Source of the DNA: Craterostigma plantagineum
Lineage: Eukaryota; Streptophyta; Magnoliopsida; Lamiales; Linderniaceae
DNA: 64,000 bases
Reading direction: 5' to 3'
Assembly: GCA_027422505.1 (NCBI GenBank)
Contig: JAPQWV010001395.1
Span: 1 to 64,000 of the forward strand
Within the stretch, counting starts at the first letter, position 1. Each line of letters begins with the position of its first letter. This document shows positions 33,036 to 45,376 of the stretch, one piece after another. Position numbers and translations under genes: made by a program. The notes below the pieces were generated by a model. The model had not been told where the DNA came from. It ran no database searches and worked only from the letters and a program-made list of their open reading frames with translations.

Positions 33036-36000
33036 TTAAGTCGTCGTAAACAACTCAGGGTACTTTTCTCTCATCTCATCTTCTCGCTCCCAGGTGGCTT
33101 CCTCCATTGTCTGGTTCCGCCACAAGACCTTTACTAGGGGGATGTTCTTATTTCGAAGTCGCTTTACCTCATACATTAAAATTTCTACCGGCCTTTCTTC
33201 ATAGCTTAGGTCCGGTTTCAACTGCTGATGAAGCGTCTCACTTCGTAGCACGTGATTCGGGTCCGAAACGTACTTCCGTAACGTAGATACGTGGAAGACG
33301 TCATGGACTTGTGCTAGTGAAGTAGGCAGTTCTAGCTGGTATGCTACTTCACCGACCCTTTTCAAAATATGGAAGGGGCCTATGTATCTCGGACTCAACT
33401 TTCCTTTTCGTCCGAAACGCTTAACACCCTTCATAGGTGATATCTTGAGGAAAACTTGATCACCTTCTTCGAACTCTAACGGCCTTCGTCTTTTATCCGC
33501 GTAATTCTTCTGACGACTTTGGGCCGTTTGCATCCTCTCCCGAATTTTACTGACAGCTTCAGTCATCTCACGAACCATCTCGGGACCTAATAGCGCCTTT
33601 TCGCCGATTTCGTCCCAATGTACTGGGGATCGACATTTACGTCCATACAAGGCTTCGTAAGGTGCCATCCCGATCGTCGCTTGAAAGCTGTTGTTGTACG
33701 AAAATTCGATCAACGGGATGTATTTACTCCAGCTTCCTCGGAAATCCAGAACACACGCCCTTAACATATCTTCGAGCGTCTGGATCGTTCTTTCCGATTG
33801 TCCGTCTGTCTGGGGATGATAGGCTGAACTAAATGATAGTTTGGTCCCTAAAGCCTTCTGTAAGCTCCCCCAGAACTGAGACAGAAATCTCGAATCGCGA
33901 TCGGAAACGATCGACATCGGAATCCCATGTAGTCTCACTATTTCTTTAATGTACAGTTCTGCAAACTTCTCCATGGGATATGTCTGGTTGATCGGTAGGA
34001 AGTGGGCAGATTTCGTCAATCTATCAACGACTACCCAAATTGCATCATGTCCTTTCACCGTCTTGGGTAATCCTACGACGAAGTCCATTGTTATGTGGTC
34101 CCACTTCCATTCAGGAACCGTCAACGGTTGTAACATCCCTGCCGGCCTTTGATGTTCTGCTTTGATCTGTTGGCAAGTCAGGCATCGACTTACGAATGCA
34201 GCAACATCTCTTTTCATTCCAGGCCACCAGTAACTCATCCGCAAATCTCGATACATCTTCGTTGCTCCAGGATGTACCGAGTAGGTCGTCGTATGTGCCT
34301 CTGTCATCAACGTTCGACGGATTTCTTCATCTTTAGGCACGTACAAACGATTTCTGAATCGTAAGCTCCCGTCTTCTCGGAATTCGAACTCCGACAGAAC
34401 ATCTTCATCTCGTTCACCCCGAATCTTCGGGTATAATTCATCTTTCCTTTGTGCGTCGATGATTCGATCTAACAGCGTCGGTTTGAGAGTCAACGCTGCC
34501 AATCTCGTCTCAATCTCCCCTAAGTGAATTACTTCAACTCCGAGTTGGCACAATTCGGTATTCACGGCTTTTTGGCTCAACGCGTCTGCGACCACGTTAG
34601 CTTTTCCTGGGTGATAGTTAATCACACAATCGTAATCCTTCACCAGTTCGAGCCATCGTCTTTGCCTCATATTCAACTCCTTCTGTGTGAAGAAGTACTT
34701 CAGGCTCTTATGATCGGTGAAGATCTCGCACCTTTCTCCATACAGATAGTGTCGCCAAATTTTGAGAGCAAACACTACTGCGGCGAGTTCAAGATCGTGG
34801 GTGGGATAATTCTTCTCGTACGGCTTCAACTGTCGGGAGGCGTAAGCGATTACCTTCCCGTTCTGCATTAACACGCACCCCAAGCCGTTCTTCGAGGCGT
34901 CACTATACACCGCAAATCCTTCAGTACCCGACGGTATTGCTAAAGCTGGAGCAGTCGTCAGTCTCTTCTTCAACTCCTGAAAACTTTGCTCGCACTGTTC
35001 AGTCCATTTGAACGAGACATTCTTCTTTTTCAGGTTTGTGAGCGTTGAGGCAATGCTGGAGAAGTCTTTGATAAACTTTCGATAATATCCAGCAAGCCCG
35101 AGAAAACTCCTTACTTCAGTTGGAGTGGTCGGTCGTGGCCAATTTTCTATCGCCTCAATCTTGCTGGGGTCCATCGCAATTCCGCTCCCCGAAATGATGT
35201 GCCCCAGAAATGCCACTTGTTCCAACCAGAATTCACATTTCTTAAATTTAGCGAACAACTGTTTCTCCCGAAGGATTCCAAGGACCGTCCTCAGATGTTC
35301 CTCGTGTTCCTCCTTCGTCTTCGAGTATACGAGGATATCGTCGATAAATACGATAACGAAACGGTCTAGGAACTCCTTAAATACTCGGTTCATCAGATCC
35401 ATGAAAGCAGCAGGAGCATTCGTTAGCCCGAATGGCATGACCAAGAATTCGTAGTGGCCGTACCTCGTGCTAAATGCAGTTTTCGGAACATCCTTTTCAC
35501 GGATTTTCAACTGATGATAACCGGAACGCAGGTCGATCTTTGAGAACACCGTTGCCCCTTGTAATTGATCGAATAAATCATCTATCCTCGACAACGGGTA
35601 TTTGTTCTTTATCGTGATCTTATTGAGTTCACGATAGTCTATACACAATCTCATCGACCCGTCTTTCTTCTTAACAAAGAGTACCGGGGCTCCCCAGGGC
35701 GAGAAACTGGGTTGAATGAAACCCTTCTGCAATAATTCCTCCAGTTGCTCTTTCAACTCCCGCAATTCATTCGGTGCTAACCGATATGGGGATTTAGAAA
35801 TAGGGGCAGCTCCGGGCACTAGATCAATTACGAATTCAATTTCCCGCTCCGGCGGTAATTCCGGAAGATCATCGGGAAATACATCAGGATACTCCTTTAT
35901 TATAGGAACTTGCTCTAGTTTTGGCTGAGGAGATTCTTCGGCTTTCACCGCAAAGATCAGAAATGCTTCGCAACCCGTGTTTACGAGTCGCTGAGCTTTC

Positions 36001-37529
36001 AGAGCAGAAATCCTTGGAATTTATTTATTGTTCGTCTTTCCCGAAAATTCAAACTCCCCTCCCTCGGTCGATTGAAACCTAACTACTTTCTTCGCACAAT
36101 CTATGATTGCTCCATATTTCGAGAGCCAATCCATCCCGAATATGATATCGTAATCATTCATCGGGATCACTATCAGATCTACATTCAATTCTCGACCCTC
36201 AATTCTCACGGGACAATCTTTTACTATTAGGTTCGTCCTAGCTGGATCTCCGTGGGGTAAGGAAACTATGTAGTTACACGGAGAATGGGTAGGATATATT
36301 CCCGCCCGGGTCACAAAACTGGCCGACACAAACGAATGTGTGGCTCCGGAGTCAATCAGAATGGAAGTCGGTACGTGAAAGATATTCAACGTACCCGTCA
36401 ACACGTCTGGGTTCGCCTCTGCTTCTTCGTTCGTTATTGTGAAAACCCTCGCAGGTACGGGTGGAGGTCGGATCAATTTCTGTGGTTGATTCTGCAGCTG
36501 AGGCTGACCTTCCGTGCAGTTCCGTGCCGTGTGTCCCATCTTTCCACACCGAAAGCATTGCAGATTCTGTGTCGGTCTAGGTCCATAGCAGGTACCGAAG
36601 TGGTTTCGTCCACACTGTTGGCACTGTGGCGCTGGCATCGCTGGTCGGTAGGGAACATTGGTCGGTCCCTGATTAAAACTTGGACGCCACATCTGTTGGC
36701 CTGGTCGATTGCCTCTATTCTTCGGACCCTTGCCGAAGAATGGGCGTTTCTGGCTGCTTTCGCCTTGCTGGGCCTCCCTCTTCCGATTCACTTCCTGAGC
36801 CTCCCTTACTACACCTTCTGCCTGTTCAGCAATTAAGGCACGTTCTGTTGCCTGGCGAAATTCCAGCTGGCGCACACCCGCCACGCTGAGGTCTCGATAG
36901 AATTCGGGTTTCAGTCCCCGAAGGAATCTCGTAACTTTCAGAGCATTCGTCGCTACGAGATGAGGAGCGAAGCGAGATAACTCCTCGAACTTGCGAATGT
37001 ATTCTGCAACCGGCATTCGCCCTTGTTTCAGGTTCATGAATTCGTACATTCGCTGCTCTTGGTCGTGAGCAGTGAAGTACTTCTCGTAAAAGAGTTCTCT
37101 AAAGCGCTCCCACGTCATAGCAGCGGGATCTTCCAACACCTTCACCGTGTTCCACCAGAATCGCGCGCTTCCCCGAAGTAGGGAAACGGCGCACAGCACT
37201 TTTTCGTTGTTCGGAACACGACTATAAACGAAGAGGTCTTCAATCGTTCCGATCCAATCCTCAGCCACCACAGGGTTGGTGGCCTCGGCAAACGTTGGGG
37301 GATTCAGTTTGCGGAACCTCTCCCCGATAATTTCCACACGATCCAGCTGTGGGGAGGAACGGTGCTCAGATGAGCTCCGATGATTGATCAGAGTATTGAT
37401 CTGGTCTGACTGACGCTGTATTAATTCAGTCAGCCGTCGAATAGTCTCGTGTTCAGGAGTCGGGGACTCAGGTTCGTCCCGTCGACTAGTTTCTCCCACG
37501 AACTCGTGCCTAGGTCTACCCCTCGACAT
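33036..37529 (-). pseudogene. Gypsy gag-pol with one in-frame stop between protease and RT
   Basis: The first part (37529-36021, 502 codons) holds the Gag domain, a CCHC knuckle (CFRCGKMGHTARNC) and protease (LIDSGATHSFVSA). The second (35948-33036, 970 codons) holds reverse transcriptase ([10 protein letters not shown], catalytic FIDD), RNase H ([15 protein letters not shown]), integrase (HHCC-type [35 protein letters not shown]) and a C-terminal chromodomain-like segment ([18 protein letters not shown]). Both lie in the same frame; the only break is the TAA at 36023-36021. Related elements encode one uninterrupted polyprotein, so this is either an inactivating nonsense change or, less likely, a stop that is read through. 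The remainder is open. Confidence 0.9.
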
Positions 37530-37681
37530 TCTCGAATACTATATAACACATAAGTGAGCACATAAGTATCACATAGTCACGTCAACACACAACACTTACA
37601 GGCGAGGCTGGTTCTCCCGGCTTCTGAGCGGCGGTACATGGACAGTCTTCAGAACCTAAAACCTAACGCTCTGATACCACC

Positions 37682-39328
37682 TGTGGCGACCCTACTTCCT
37701 AATTAAATTAGTTGGCGGATTTCCGCAACAGAAGTCGCGGAGGACCCGATTTATTAAAAATTTTAATAAAATAATTTACATTATATATATCAAAAGTCGG
37801 GTTTTACAAAAAGCGTCATATCTACACAACGGGCCGAAGCCCCAAAATCTATCCCGACTAAACTAAACTACGCCTCTCCACAGGTCGCGTCCCATGTACC
37901 GCTCCGCCCTCAAAAGCCCGTGGAGTCACCGCCGCCAACCCGCCTACGGCTAACCCTGACACCCATCGGTGTCGGGCGCAGTCTCACCTATAAAATAAAA
38001 CCCTGAGCAAAAACGCCCAGTAGGTGGTAGCAAAAACATGCAATGCATATGCGTGCGTGCACTCAACCCAATCCCATGTCCTCACACATGAAATATGCAC
38101 GCTCGACCTATCTCACATCTCATCACATATCAGGGCCCTAGGCTAGACTCGGCACCCACGCGCGCATGGCAAGGTACGCCATAATCATGCGGTAGCCCAC
38201 GCCGGCCTCGCCGGGTCGCTCCCTCCGCACACAATCTCATCCCGACGGTGTTACACCTTGGTGTAACGCCCCGAGTAGTCTACCACTACCCGGGTAGACA
38301 GGAATCTCACATCTGTCTGCCGTCCCTGAGCCAATATAATATCGGTGGTGTGCACCTCGGGTGGCTCAATCCCGAGTAGATGGGTGTCGCAAACCCCCTC
38401 TCCCACCAGGTGCCCTATCGAGTCTAAACCTGACTACCAACATCGGTAACTCTACCCCACTCATCCGACACCGTAAGGCGTCACCGTATAAATACGGTAC
38501 ATCATCACTCTCACTGGTGCATGTCGTGATATGCACATAAAAGTCAATCACACGATCACATCACATTTCATAAAATCGTAAATAGTGTAACTCGTAAAAT
38601 ATTATACTATATTAAAATCTGATACTAGGCCGAAAGTTTTAAAATCCCAAAATATTATTTATACTTTAAAATATGGGTTGACTTTATTTATATATCATAA
38701 TACGAAAAATATTTTATATTTAAAGTTAACTTGGGCTTAAAATAATCTTACTTAAACTATTTGGGCCAAAATAGAGCAAAAGCCCAAAATTTAATCGCTG
38801 GTCAAAGCCCAAGTCAATAATCGCCCGAAACCCACTTTTAAAAGCTGGTCAACCCGCGAAATTATCGGGTCGACGCCCGACTTCGCGAAATCACTCGCGC
38901 TTCGCGAATCGACGTTTTAAAGTTTTAGTCAACCCGCAAAACTTCGAGTCAAAGTTCGAATTCGCAAAACCTTCGCCGAATTCGCGAATCGTTCGATTAA
39001 GCCCGCGAAACTCGATTTTTGGCCCGCGCGAAGCCCGACGTCACTCACAGGAATCACCCCGCGAAGTTAAGTCGGCCCGCGAAACTCAAAGTCGGCCCGC
39101 GACTTATCTCACAATTCGCAAAGCAGCTTCAACCCGCGAAATCCTAATTTTGACCCGCGAAAACCATTTCACTCACACAGTTCGCAAAATACTTGGGCCC
39201 GCGAAACACTTTCGCGACCCGTAAATCAATTCGGCCAATTTTACTTTCTTTTAAAATAATTTCTCACCCGATTCGCAAAATAACACGGCCCGCAAAGCTT
39301 TTCTCTCTCTCACGATTCGCAAAGTAAA
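37682..39328 (-). repeat. 5' LTR of the Gypsy element, outer segment before the nested Copia
   Basis: Aligns from its first base with the left LTR and breaks off at GTAAA (39324-39328), the Copia target. The rest of the LTR resumes at 44374. Confidence 0.95.
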
Positions 39329-39814
39329 TGTTGGCGTGGCAGCGGACCCGGTCGAATAATATTTCGGCTAGTATTTGAACAATTAAAGATAAAATGTGGA
39401 CACCGAGATTTAACGTGGAAAACCCCCAAACAAATCGGGGTAAAAACCACGGGCAAGGAAGAAGAATCCACTATAGAGGAAAAACATAGGAGTTACACCT
39501 CTCAATCTATAAAGGAGAAAACCCTCAACCTCTCTCTTTATAGTCGGAGAAAATACCGACAAACTCTCTATTTTTATTCTCTCTCTATCTCTCTTATTTT
39601 TATCTTCTGTGGGATTTTTGGGATGATCTATGTTGCTCCCTCTCGTTACCTATTTATAGCAGAAATCTCAAGGAGGAGGACAAAAATTATCACGTCACCC
39701 CTTAGCTCATTTGGTGTAAACAAAAGAAAACAAAATGTAGACCCACGACACACCTTTGAAAACATTGCTACGTTTTGTTCTTTTATTGACCTTTCAAATC
39801 CAATATTCTTGACA
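39329..39814 (-). repeat. 3' LTR of the nested Copia
   Basis: 486 bp with TG...CA ends; pairs with 43888-44373. Confidence 0.95.
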
Positions 39815-39889
39815 ATCTCCCACTTGAAGATTTGGTTGAGGATCAATGGGATCTTCACACCATTCTTTCTCCCTTGCCATTCATGTTGC

Positions 39890-42800
39890 TTACGTCTCCG
39901 CTAGGCCACTTGAGGAACGACACCAAACAAACTTGTCAGTGTTGACTGCCTTCGTCAAGAAATCTGCTAGGTTATCTTTCGTATGAATCTTTTGCATATC
40001 TACCGTGCCCTCTTCCACTTTCTCTCGAACGAAGTGATACTGGACTCGTATGTGTTTTGACCTGGAATGAAAAGCTGGATTCCTTGCGAGATGCAAGGCA
40101 CTCTGACTGTCACAGAACAGAGGAATATTCTTCTGTTCGTGCCCGAGTTCCTCCATGATCATTTTCAACCATACCGCCTCTTTACTTGCCTGCGTAGCTG
40201 CAACGTATTCTGCTTCAGTTGTTGATGTCGCGACAACGGACTCAAGCTTCGATACCCAGCTTATGGCACCACCAGTAAGAGTGAACACATATCCCGTGGT
40301 AGATTTGCTCTTGTCAAGATCACCTGCATAATCAGAGTCAACGTACCCTCTGACAGTAAAGTCTGCTCCCCCGTAACATAATGCAACATCTGAGGTTCCT
40401 TTGATATATCGTAGGATCCTCTTCACCGCGCTCCAATGCTCTTTGCCCGGATTCGCCATGTACCGACTCACTACTCCCACTGCATGGGCAATGTCTGGTC
40501 GTGTACAAATCATCGCGAACATAAGACTTCCCACCGCTGATGCATACGGTACTCGAGACATCTCCATCCTCCCTTCTTCACTGCTAGGACTCATACTTGA
40601 GGATAATTTGAAAGTAACAAGAAGTGGGGTAGAAATTGGCATCCCTAGAATCTTGTTTGCTGGTCCCAAGTCCTTCATTTCAAATTCCCTAGCCAACTGT
40701 GCCTTGAGTTCTTCAACACGATCTTTGTTGGGGCCTGCTACCAACATGTCGTCAACATACAACAGTAATATGATAAAATCATTTTCACCAAACCTCTTGA
40801 AATATGCACAAGGGTCTGCATTTAATCTGTTGTATCCAAGGCTCATGATGAAGGAATCAAATCTCTTATACCAACACCTCGGCGCCTGTTTGAGACCGTA
40901 TAGAGATTTGTTCAACCTGCAAACCAAGTTCCGTTTTTCTTTGTCTTCAAAACCTTCCGGCTGGAGCATATAAATCTCTTCTTCAAGATCTCCATGAAGA
41001 AAAGCTGTCTTCACATCTAGTTGCTCTAGATGTAGGTCGAATGTAGCACACATCGCCAGGAGTACCCGAACTGTCGTCAGTCGAACCACAGGTGAGAATA
41101 TCTCGTTGAAGTCGATGCCTTCTTTTTGAGCGTAGCCTTTAACCACCAGTCGTGCAAGAAATCGCTCTACTTGATCATCGATGTTCCGCTTGATCTTAAA
41201 GACCCATTTATTGCCGATTGCCTTTCTGCCCTGAGGTAGTGGCACCAACTCCCAAGTCTTATTTTTCCGTAGAGCTTCCATTTCTTCTTGCATTGCCGCC
41301 AACCACTGATCTGCATCTGAACTGTTCAGTGCTTCTTGAAGAGTTGATGGCTCTCCGTCATCAGTTAGAAGACAATATGCAACGTTGCTGTCCATATCGT
41401 AATCTTCATGCCAGGATGGTGCAGCTCTTTTGCGTGTGCCCCTCCTAAGTTCTGGCTCTGAAGATTCGCTTGGCCCTTCCTCGTGCTCCGGTGCTACTTC
41501 AGAAGAATCTTGTTCGATAGACTTCCCTTCCACCTGAATCGTCGTAGTTTCTGGGCTTTCCTTTATAGTGCTATCATTTTCTTCGATAAGTTTATCTTCT
41601 AAGAAGATAACCTCCCTGCTGATGACAACCTTGTGGGCAGTGGGATCCCACAGGCGATACCCCTTCACACCATCAGCATACCCCAAGAACAAACACTTTC
41701 TGGACTTCGGATCCAGCTTCGTAGTTTCTTGGGCGTTGTACATCACGTACACAGGACTTCCAAATACATGGAGTTTGGAATAATCTGCTGGCTTTCCAGT
41801 CCACATCTCCATCGGCGTCTTCTGATCAATTGCCGTTGAAGGCGATCGATTGATCACGTAGCAGGCGGTGTTGACTGCTTCTGCCCAGTATGATTTATCC
41901 AGACCTGCAGCTCCCAACATGGCTCTTGTTCTTTCCAACAGAGTCCTGTTCATCCGCTCCGCCACTCCATTTTGTTGTGGAGTATACGCCGTAGTGAAAT
42001 GCCTTTTGATGCCTTCTCTTTTGCAAAAGCTATCAAATTCCCTGCCAGTATATTCACCTCCATTATCCGTCCTCAAACACTTGATCTTCTTTCCTGTATC
42101 AAGTTCAACTCGAGCCTTGAAATTCTTGAAGGTTGCAAACACATCTCCCTTACTCTTGATGATATACACCCAACACCTCCGGGAGTAATCGTCAATGAAT
42201 GACACGAAATACTTCCCTCCTCCTCGGGATGAAACCGGTGACTGCCATACATCAGAGTGAACCAATTCTAGAATATTGTTGCTTCTAGAATTTGATGTGT
42301 TGAATTGTAGTCGATGCTGCTTGTTTGCTACGCAATGCTCACAGAACGGTAGTGACACCTTCGTGAGACCCGGAAGTAGATTCTGGCCCGCAAGAATTGT
42401 CATGCCTTGTTCTGACATATGGCCAAGTTTCCGATGCCACAGCATAGTAGATCTTTCGCTTGAACCTCCTGAAGCCACAGATGCTTCCCCGTCTTGCACC
42501 GTCTCTCCCAACAGCGTATACAGATTTGCATCAACCTTTTCACCTTTCATTACTACAAGTGCTCCTCGGAATATCTTCATTATTCCTTTCCGAACTTTGA
42601 TTTCACAGCCAAGATCATCGAGCTGTCCCACAGATAATAAATTCTTCTTGAGACCTTCCACGTGCCGCACTCCTTGAATAGTGCGAACTGTACCGTCGTG
42701 CAACTTCAACCTCACGGTTCCAACGCCTACGATTTTTAAGGCATTATCTTCGCAACTGTACACAGATCCTCCTACGATAGGTTCGTAGTGGTTGAACCAG

Positions 42801-43690
42801 TCTCTTCGAGAGGTCATATGATAAGTTGCGCCCGAGTCAAGAAGCCATATTTCATCGTATGCCTTCCTGCTCTCCGTTGAGATAGCTGCTTCGCTACACA
42901 ATACGTCTCCACCTGATGCGTTTGCCAGATTTCCTTGAGGATTGGAATTCTTCAGGCTCCAACAATCCTTCTTCAAGTGACCCTTCTTTCCACAATGGTA
43001 GCATTTCATATCCTTCTTCTTACTTCTTGATTTTCCCCTGCCTTGAATGTGACTCCCACTTGAACCACGTTCCGTTGACCTCCCTCTCATCACCGTCAAA
43101 GCTTCGACTTGTTGAGCGCCGGCTTGCTGGTCCTCCTTGTTCTTTCGCCGATTTTCTTCTTCGAGAATAGCAGCTGCAATGTTATTGAAGACCAGCACCT
43201 TCGCATTGTTTGTCAAGTTGATGATGAGTTGATCATACGAATCAGGCAGACTTTGAAGTAGAATTTCCGCACGTTCTTTATCCTCTGTTTTATACCCCAA
43301 CGATGTTAGCTGGGAAAACAGAGTATTCAAGACGTTGAGATGCTCCGTCACCGAAGTAGATTCAGACATTCTTAAGGTGAATAATTTTCTCTTCAAGAAA
43401 ATTTTGTTGTGTAACGACGTCGGCTCGTACAGACTGGTTAGGTGGTCCCAAATCTCCTTTGCCGTTTTCTTTTCTTCGACGCTGGACAATATTTCATCTG
43501 CTAGTGCCAGATGAAGATTTGCGACAGCGCTCCCGTCCATCTCGTTCCATTTTTTGTCGTCTGTCAATGTGGCTGGCTTTCCATCGATAGCCTCCAGACA
43601 GCCGTCCTTTCGCAAGATCGCCTTTATCTTTAATTTCCACTCTGAGAAATTTCTCCCGCTGAACTTTTCAATATCGAATTTCGCCGCCAT
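39890..43690 (-). CDS. Copia gag-pol polyprotein, open but with an internal RT deletion
   Basis: A single 1,266-codon frame. It holds Gag (MAAKFDIEKFSGRNFSEWK start), zinc knuckle CYHCGKKGHLKKDC, protease LLDSGATYHM, integrase (HSDVWQSP, LRTDNGGEYTG, TPQQNGVAERMNRT), reverse transcriptase with YVDDMLVAG, and RNase H (YVDSDYAGDLDKSKSTTGYV, FCDSQSALHLARNPAFH). After the YVDD palm the chain passes directly from KILGM to PISTPL at 40640/40639. Family members carry roughly 30 residues there, so an in-frame deletion of about 100 bp is inferred. The deletion would probably damage polymerase folding even though the frame stays open. Confidence 0.85.
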   Translation of the reverse strand: MAAKFDIEKFSGRNFSEWKLKIKAILRKDGCLEAIDGKPATLTDDKKWNEMDGSAVANLHLALADEILSSVEEKKTAKEIWDHLTSLYEPTSLHNKIFLKRKLFTLRMSESTSVTEHLNVLNTLFSQLTSLGYKTEDKERAEILLQSLPDSYDQLIINLTNNAKVLVFNNIAAAILEEENRRKNKEDQQAGAQQVEALTVMRGRSTERGSSGSHIQGRGKSRSKKKDMKCYHCGKKGHLKKDCWSLKNSNPQGNLANASGGDVLCSEAAISTESRKAYDEIWLLDSGATYHMTSRRDWFNHYEPIVGGSVYSCEDNALKIVGVGTVRLKLHDGTVRTIQGVRHVEGLKKNLLSVGQLDDLGCEIKVRKGIMKIFRGALVVMKGEKVDANLYTLLGETVQDGEASVASGGSSERSTMLWHRKLGHMSEQGMTILAGQNLLPGLTKVSLPFCEHCVANKQHRLQFNTSNSRSNNILELVHSDVWQSPVSSRGGGKYFVSFIDDYSRRCWVYIIKSKGDVFATFKNFKARVELDTGKKIKCLRTDNGGEYTGREFDSFCKREGIKRHFTTAYTPQQNGVAERMNRTLLERTRAMLGAAGLDKSYWAEAVNTACYVINRSPSTAIDQKTPMEMWTGKPADYSKLHVFGSPVYVMYNAQETTKLDPKSRKCLFLGYADGVKGYRLWDPTAHKVVISREVIFLEDKLIEENDSTIKESPETTTIQVEGKSIEQDSSEVAPEHEEGPSESSEPELRRGTRKRAAPSWHEDYDMDSNVAYCLLTDDGEPSTLQEALNSSDADQWLAAMQEEMEALRKNKTWELVPLPQGRKAIGNKWVFKIKRNIDDQVERFLARLVVKGYAQKEGIDFNEIFSPVVRLTTVRVLLAMCATFDLHLEQLDVKTAFLHGDLEEEIYMLQPEGFEDKEKRNLVCRLNKSLYGLKQAPRCWYKRFDSFIMSLGYNRLNADPCAYFKRFGENDFIILLLYVDDMLVAGPNKDRVEELKAQLAREFEMKDLGPANKILGMPISTPLLVTFKLSSSMSPSSEEGRMEMSRVPYASAVGSLMFAMICTRPDIAHAVGVVSRYMANPGKEHWSAVKRILRYIKGTSDVALCYGGADFTVRGYVDSDYAGDLDKSKSTTGYVFTLTGGAISWVSKLESVVATSTTEAEYVAATQASKEAVWLKMIMEELGHEQKNIPLFCDSQSALHLARNPAFHSRSKHIRVQYHFVREKVEEGTVDMQKIHTKDNLADFLTKAVNTDKFVWCRSSSGLAET

Positions 43691-43887
43691 AATTTCTGCT
43701 CAGTCGTGAGCGATACCTCCGACGGGGTTGCAGCAGATAATTATTGAACTCGTACCGACTTTATCGTTACCGTAACAAAGGCAATATAATATCTATTATT
43801 TTCTGATGTGGAAGATCCACGTTAGTGGCAACCACAGAGCATACGATAAATAGATATATAAAACTCAAGTTAGGCTCTGATACCAAT

Positions 43888-44373
43888 TGTTGGCGTGGCA
43901 GCGGACCCGGTCGAATAATATTTCGGCTAGTATTTGAACAATTAAAGATAAAATGTGGACACCGAGATTTAACGTGGAAAACCCCCAAACAAATCGGGGC
44001 AAAACCCACGGGCAAGGAAGAAGAATCCACTATAGAGGAAAAATATAGGAGTTACACCTCTCAATCTATAAAGGAGAAAACCCTCAACCTCTCTCTTTAT
44101 AGTCGGAGAAAATACCGACAAACTCTCTATTTTTATTCTCTCTCTGTCTCTCTTATTTTTATCTTCTGTGGGATTTTTGGGATGATCTATGTTGCTCCCT
44201 CTCGTTACCTATTTATAGCAGAAATCTCAAGGAGGAGGACAAAAATTATCACGTCACCCCTTAGCTCATTTGGTGTAAACAAAAGAAAACAAAATGTAGA
44301 CCCACGGCACACCTTTGAAAATATTGCTACGTTTTGTTCTTTTATTGACCTTTCAAATCCACTATTCTTGACA
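43888..44373 (-). repeat. 5' LTR of the nested Copia
   Basis: 486 bp with TG...CA ends; followed on the minus strand by the initiator-tRNA primer site. Confidence 0.95.
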
Positions 44374-45371
44374 GTAAAGAATGACCCGCTAACTTAAAAT
44401 CAACCCGCAAACCATCTACACCTAATTCGCGAACTAATCCAACCCGCAAAACATATCATTTCCCGATTCGCAAAACTCCCAATTCGCGAATCCAACCCGC
44501 AAAACACTGAATTTTCATTATTTCTACTACATACTTCGCGAATCATGAACGAACCCTAGTTTTCCAGAAATTTAACAAGTTCATCGTCACATAAACACAT
44601 CCGTTCAATCATCAACTCAAGAACTCATATATTGAGTCCAAAATCACGTCATAACACATAAACAACATACCAAAAATTACAAAAATCATAAAACTTAGAA
44701 ATATGAATTCGAATGGCCTTCCAATCGAATTTAAATACTTTTACGGAATGTAATACGTTTTAAAAATGGGTTTGTAGGGGTATGAACCACCTACCTTTCC
44801 TCCAAGCTAAGTTTAGATAAATTCCTAGCTAGAATATTAGCTCGAGCTTGCCTAAATCTGCTCTCTTTCGTTCGGCACTCCTTAGCTTGTTTAGATAATT
44901 CCCTAGGTGGAGAAATTCGATCAAGCTTGCCAAGGGAATTTCCTTTGCTCTCTTCGTCACTTTGAAGGTTTCAAGTGAAGGTTTTTATTTTTCTTTTTGC
45001 ACCAATCTCACGTCTCTCTCTTTGACCAACAAAGATATTTTGAGGTTGATTAAGTAAGGTGTGACATGCCTCAAACGTGGGGTTTCCCTTAAATTAAGCA
45101 ATGTTGTCCTTATCTCCTTATTTAATTCAATTGGGCCAAATTTGTTTCCTAAGTCAATTATCTCAAATTGGGCTTTTCTAATTTCATATGGGCTCTATTA
45201 TTTGTTTGACCTATTTTATTACTTGGGCTTCCTAACCCACTCGGCCTATTTAATTCCCTCGGCCCATAATATTTTCGGCTATCTCCTGAAAAATTGGTTT
45301 CGTTCGGAATTCACATTCATTAATTTCGAACATTACAAAAATAATCCCGTATTAATTTCACGGGTATTACA
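44374..45371 (-). repeat. 5' LTR of the Gypsy element, inner segment after the nested Copia
   Basis: Continues the LTR alignment from GTAAAGAATGACCCG to the ATTACA end, followed by the AAGAA duplication. Confidence 0.95.
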
Positions 45372-45376
45372 AAGAA

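Larger units (their letters stand above)
39329..44373 (-). mobile_element. Tork-type Ty1/copia nested in the Gypsy LTR
   Basis: LTRs of 486 bp at 39329-39814 and 43888-44373 begin TGTTGGCGTGG and end CTTGACA. GTAAA is duplicated at 39324-39328 and 44374-44378. The minus-strand primer site TGGTATCAGAGC lies just inside 43888 (about 43874-43885), and a GTGGGAGA purine tract lies by 39815-39826. About seven LTR mismatches are visible. One long frame encodes all domains. The element is inserted within, and is therefore younger than, the Gypsy. Confidence 0.95.
30366..45371 (-). mobile_element. Full-length Ty3/gypsy (Tekay/Del-type chromovirus), with a nested Copia
   Basis: The left LTR is 30366-33000 (2,635 bp). 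The right LTR is 37682-45371 once the Copia at 39329-44373 and its 5-bp duplication are removed. Both start TGTGGCG and end ATTACA. The primer-binding site (TGGTATCAGAGCG on the minus strand) is at 37667-37679, and the polypurine tract is the G-rich minus-strand run at 33001-33012. The gag-pol frame is on the minus strand. LTRs over 2.5 kb and a chromodomain after integrase indicate the Tekay/Del lineage. About 15-20 differences between the two LTRs can be seen by eye. Confidence 0.95.

Noticed and set aside
33949..36889. Plus-strand frames across the Gypsy gag-pol, including a 183-codon one at 36285-36836
   Set aside because: Antisense shadows of the minus-strand polyprotein.
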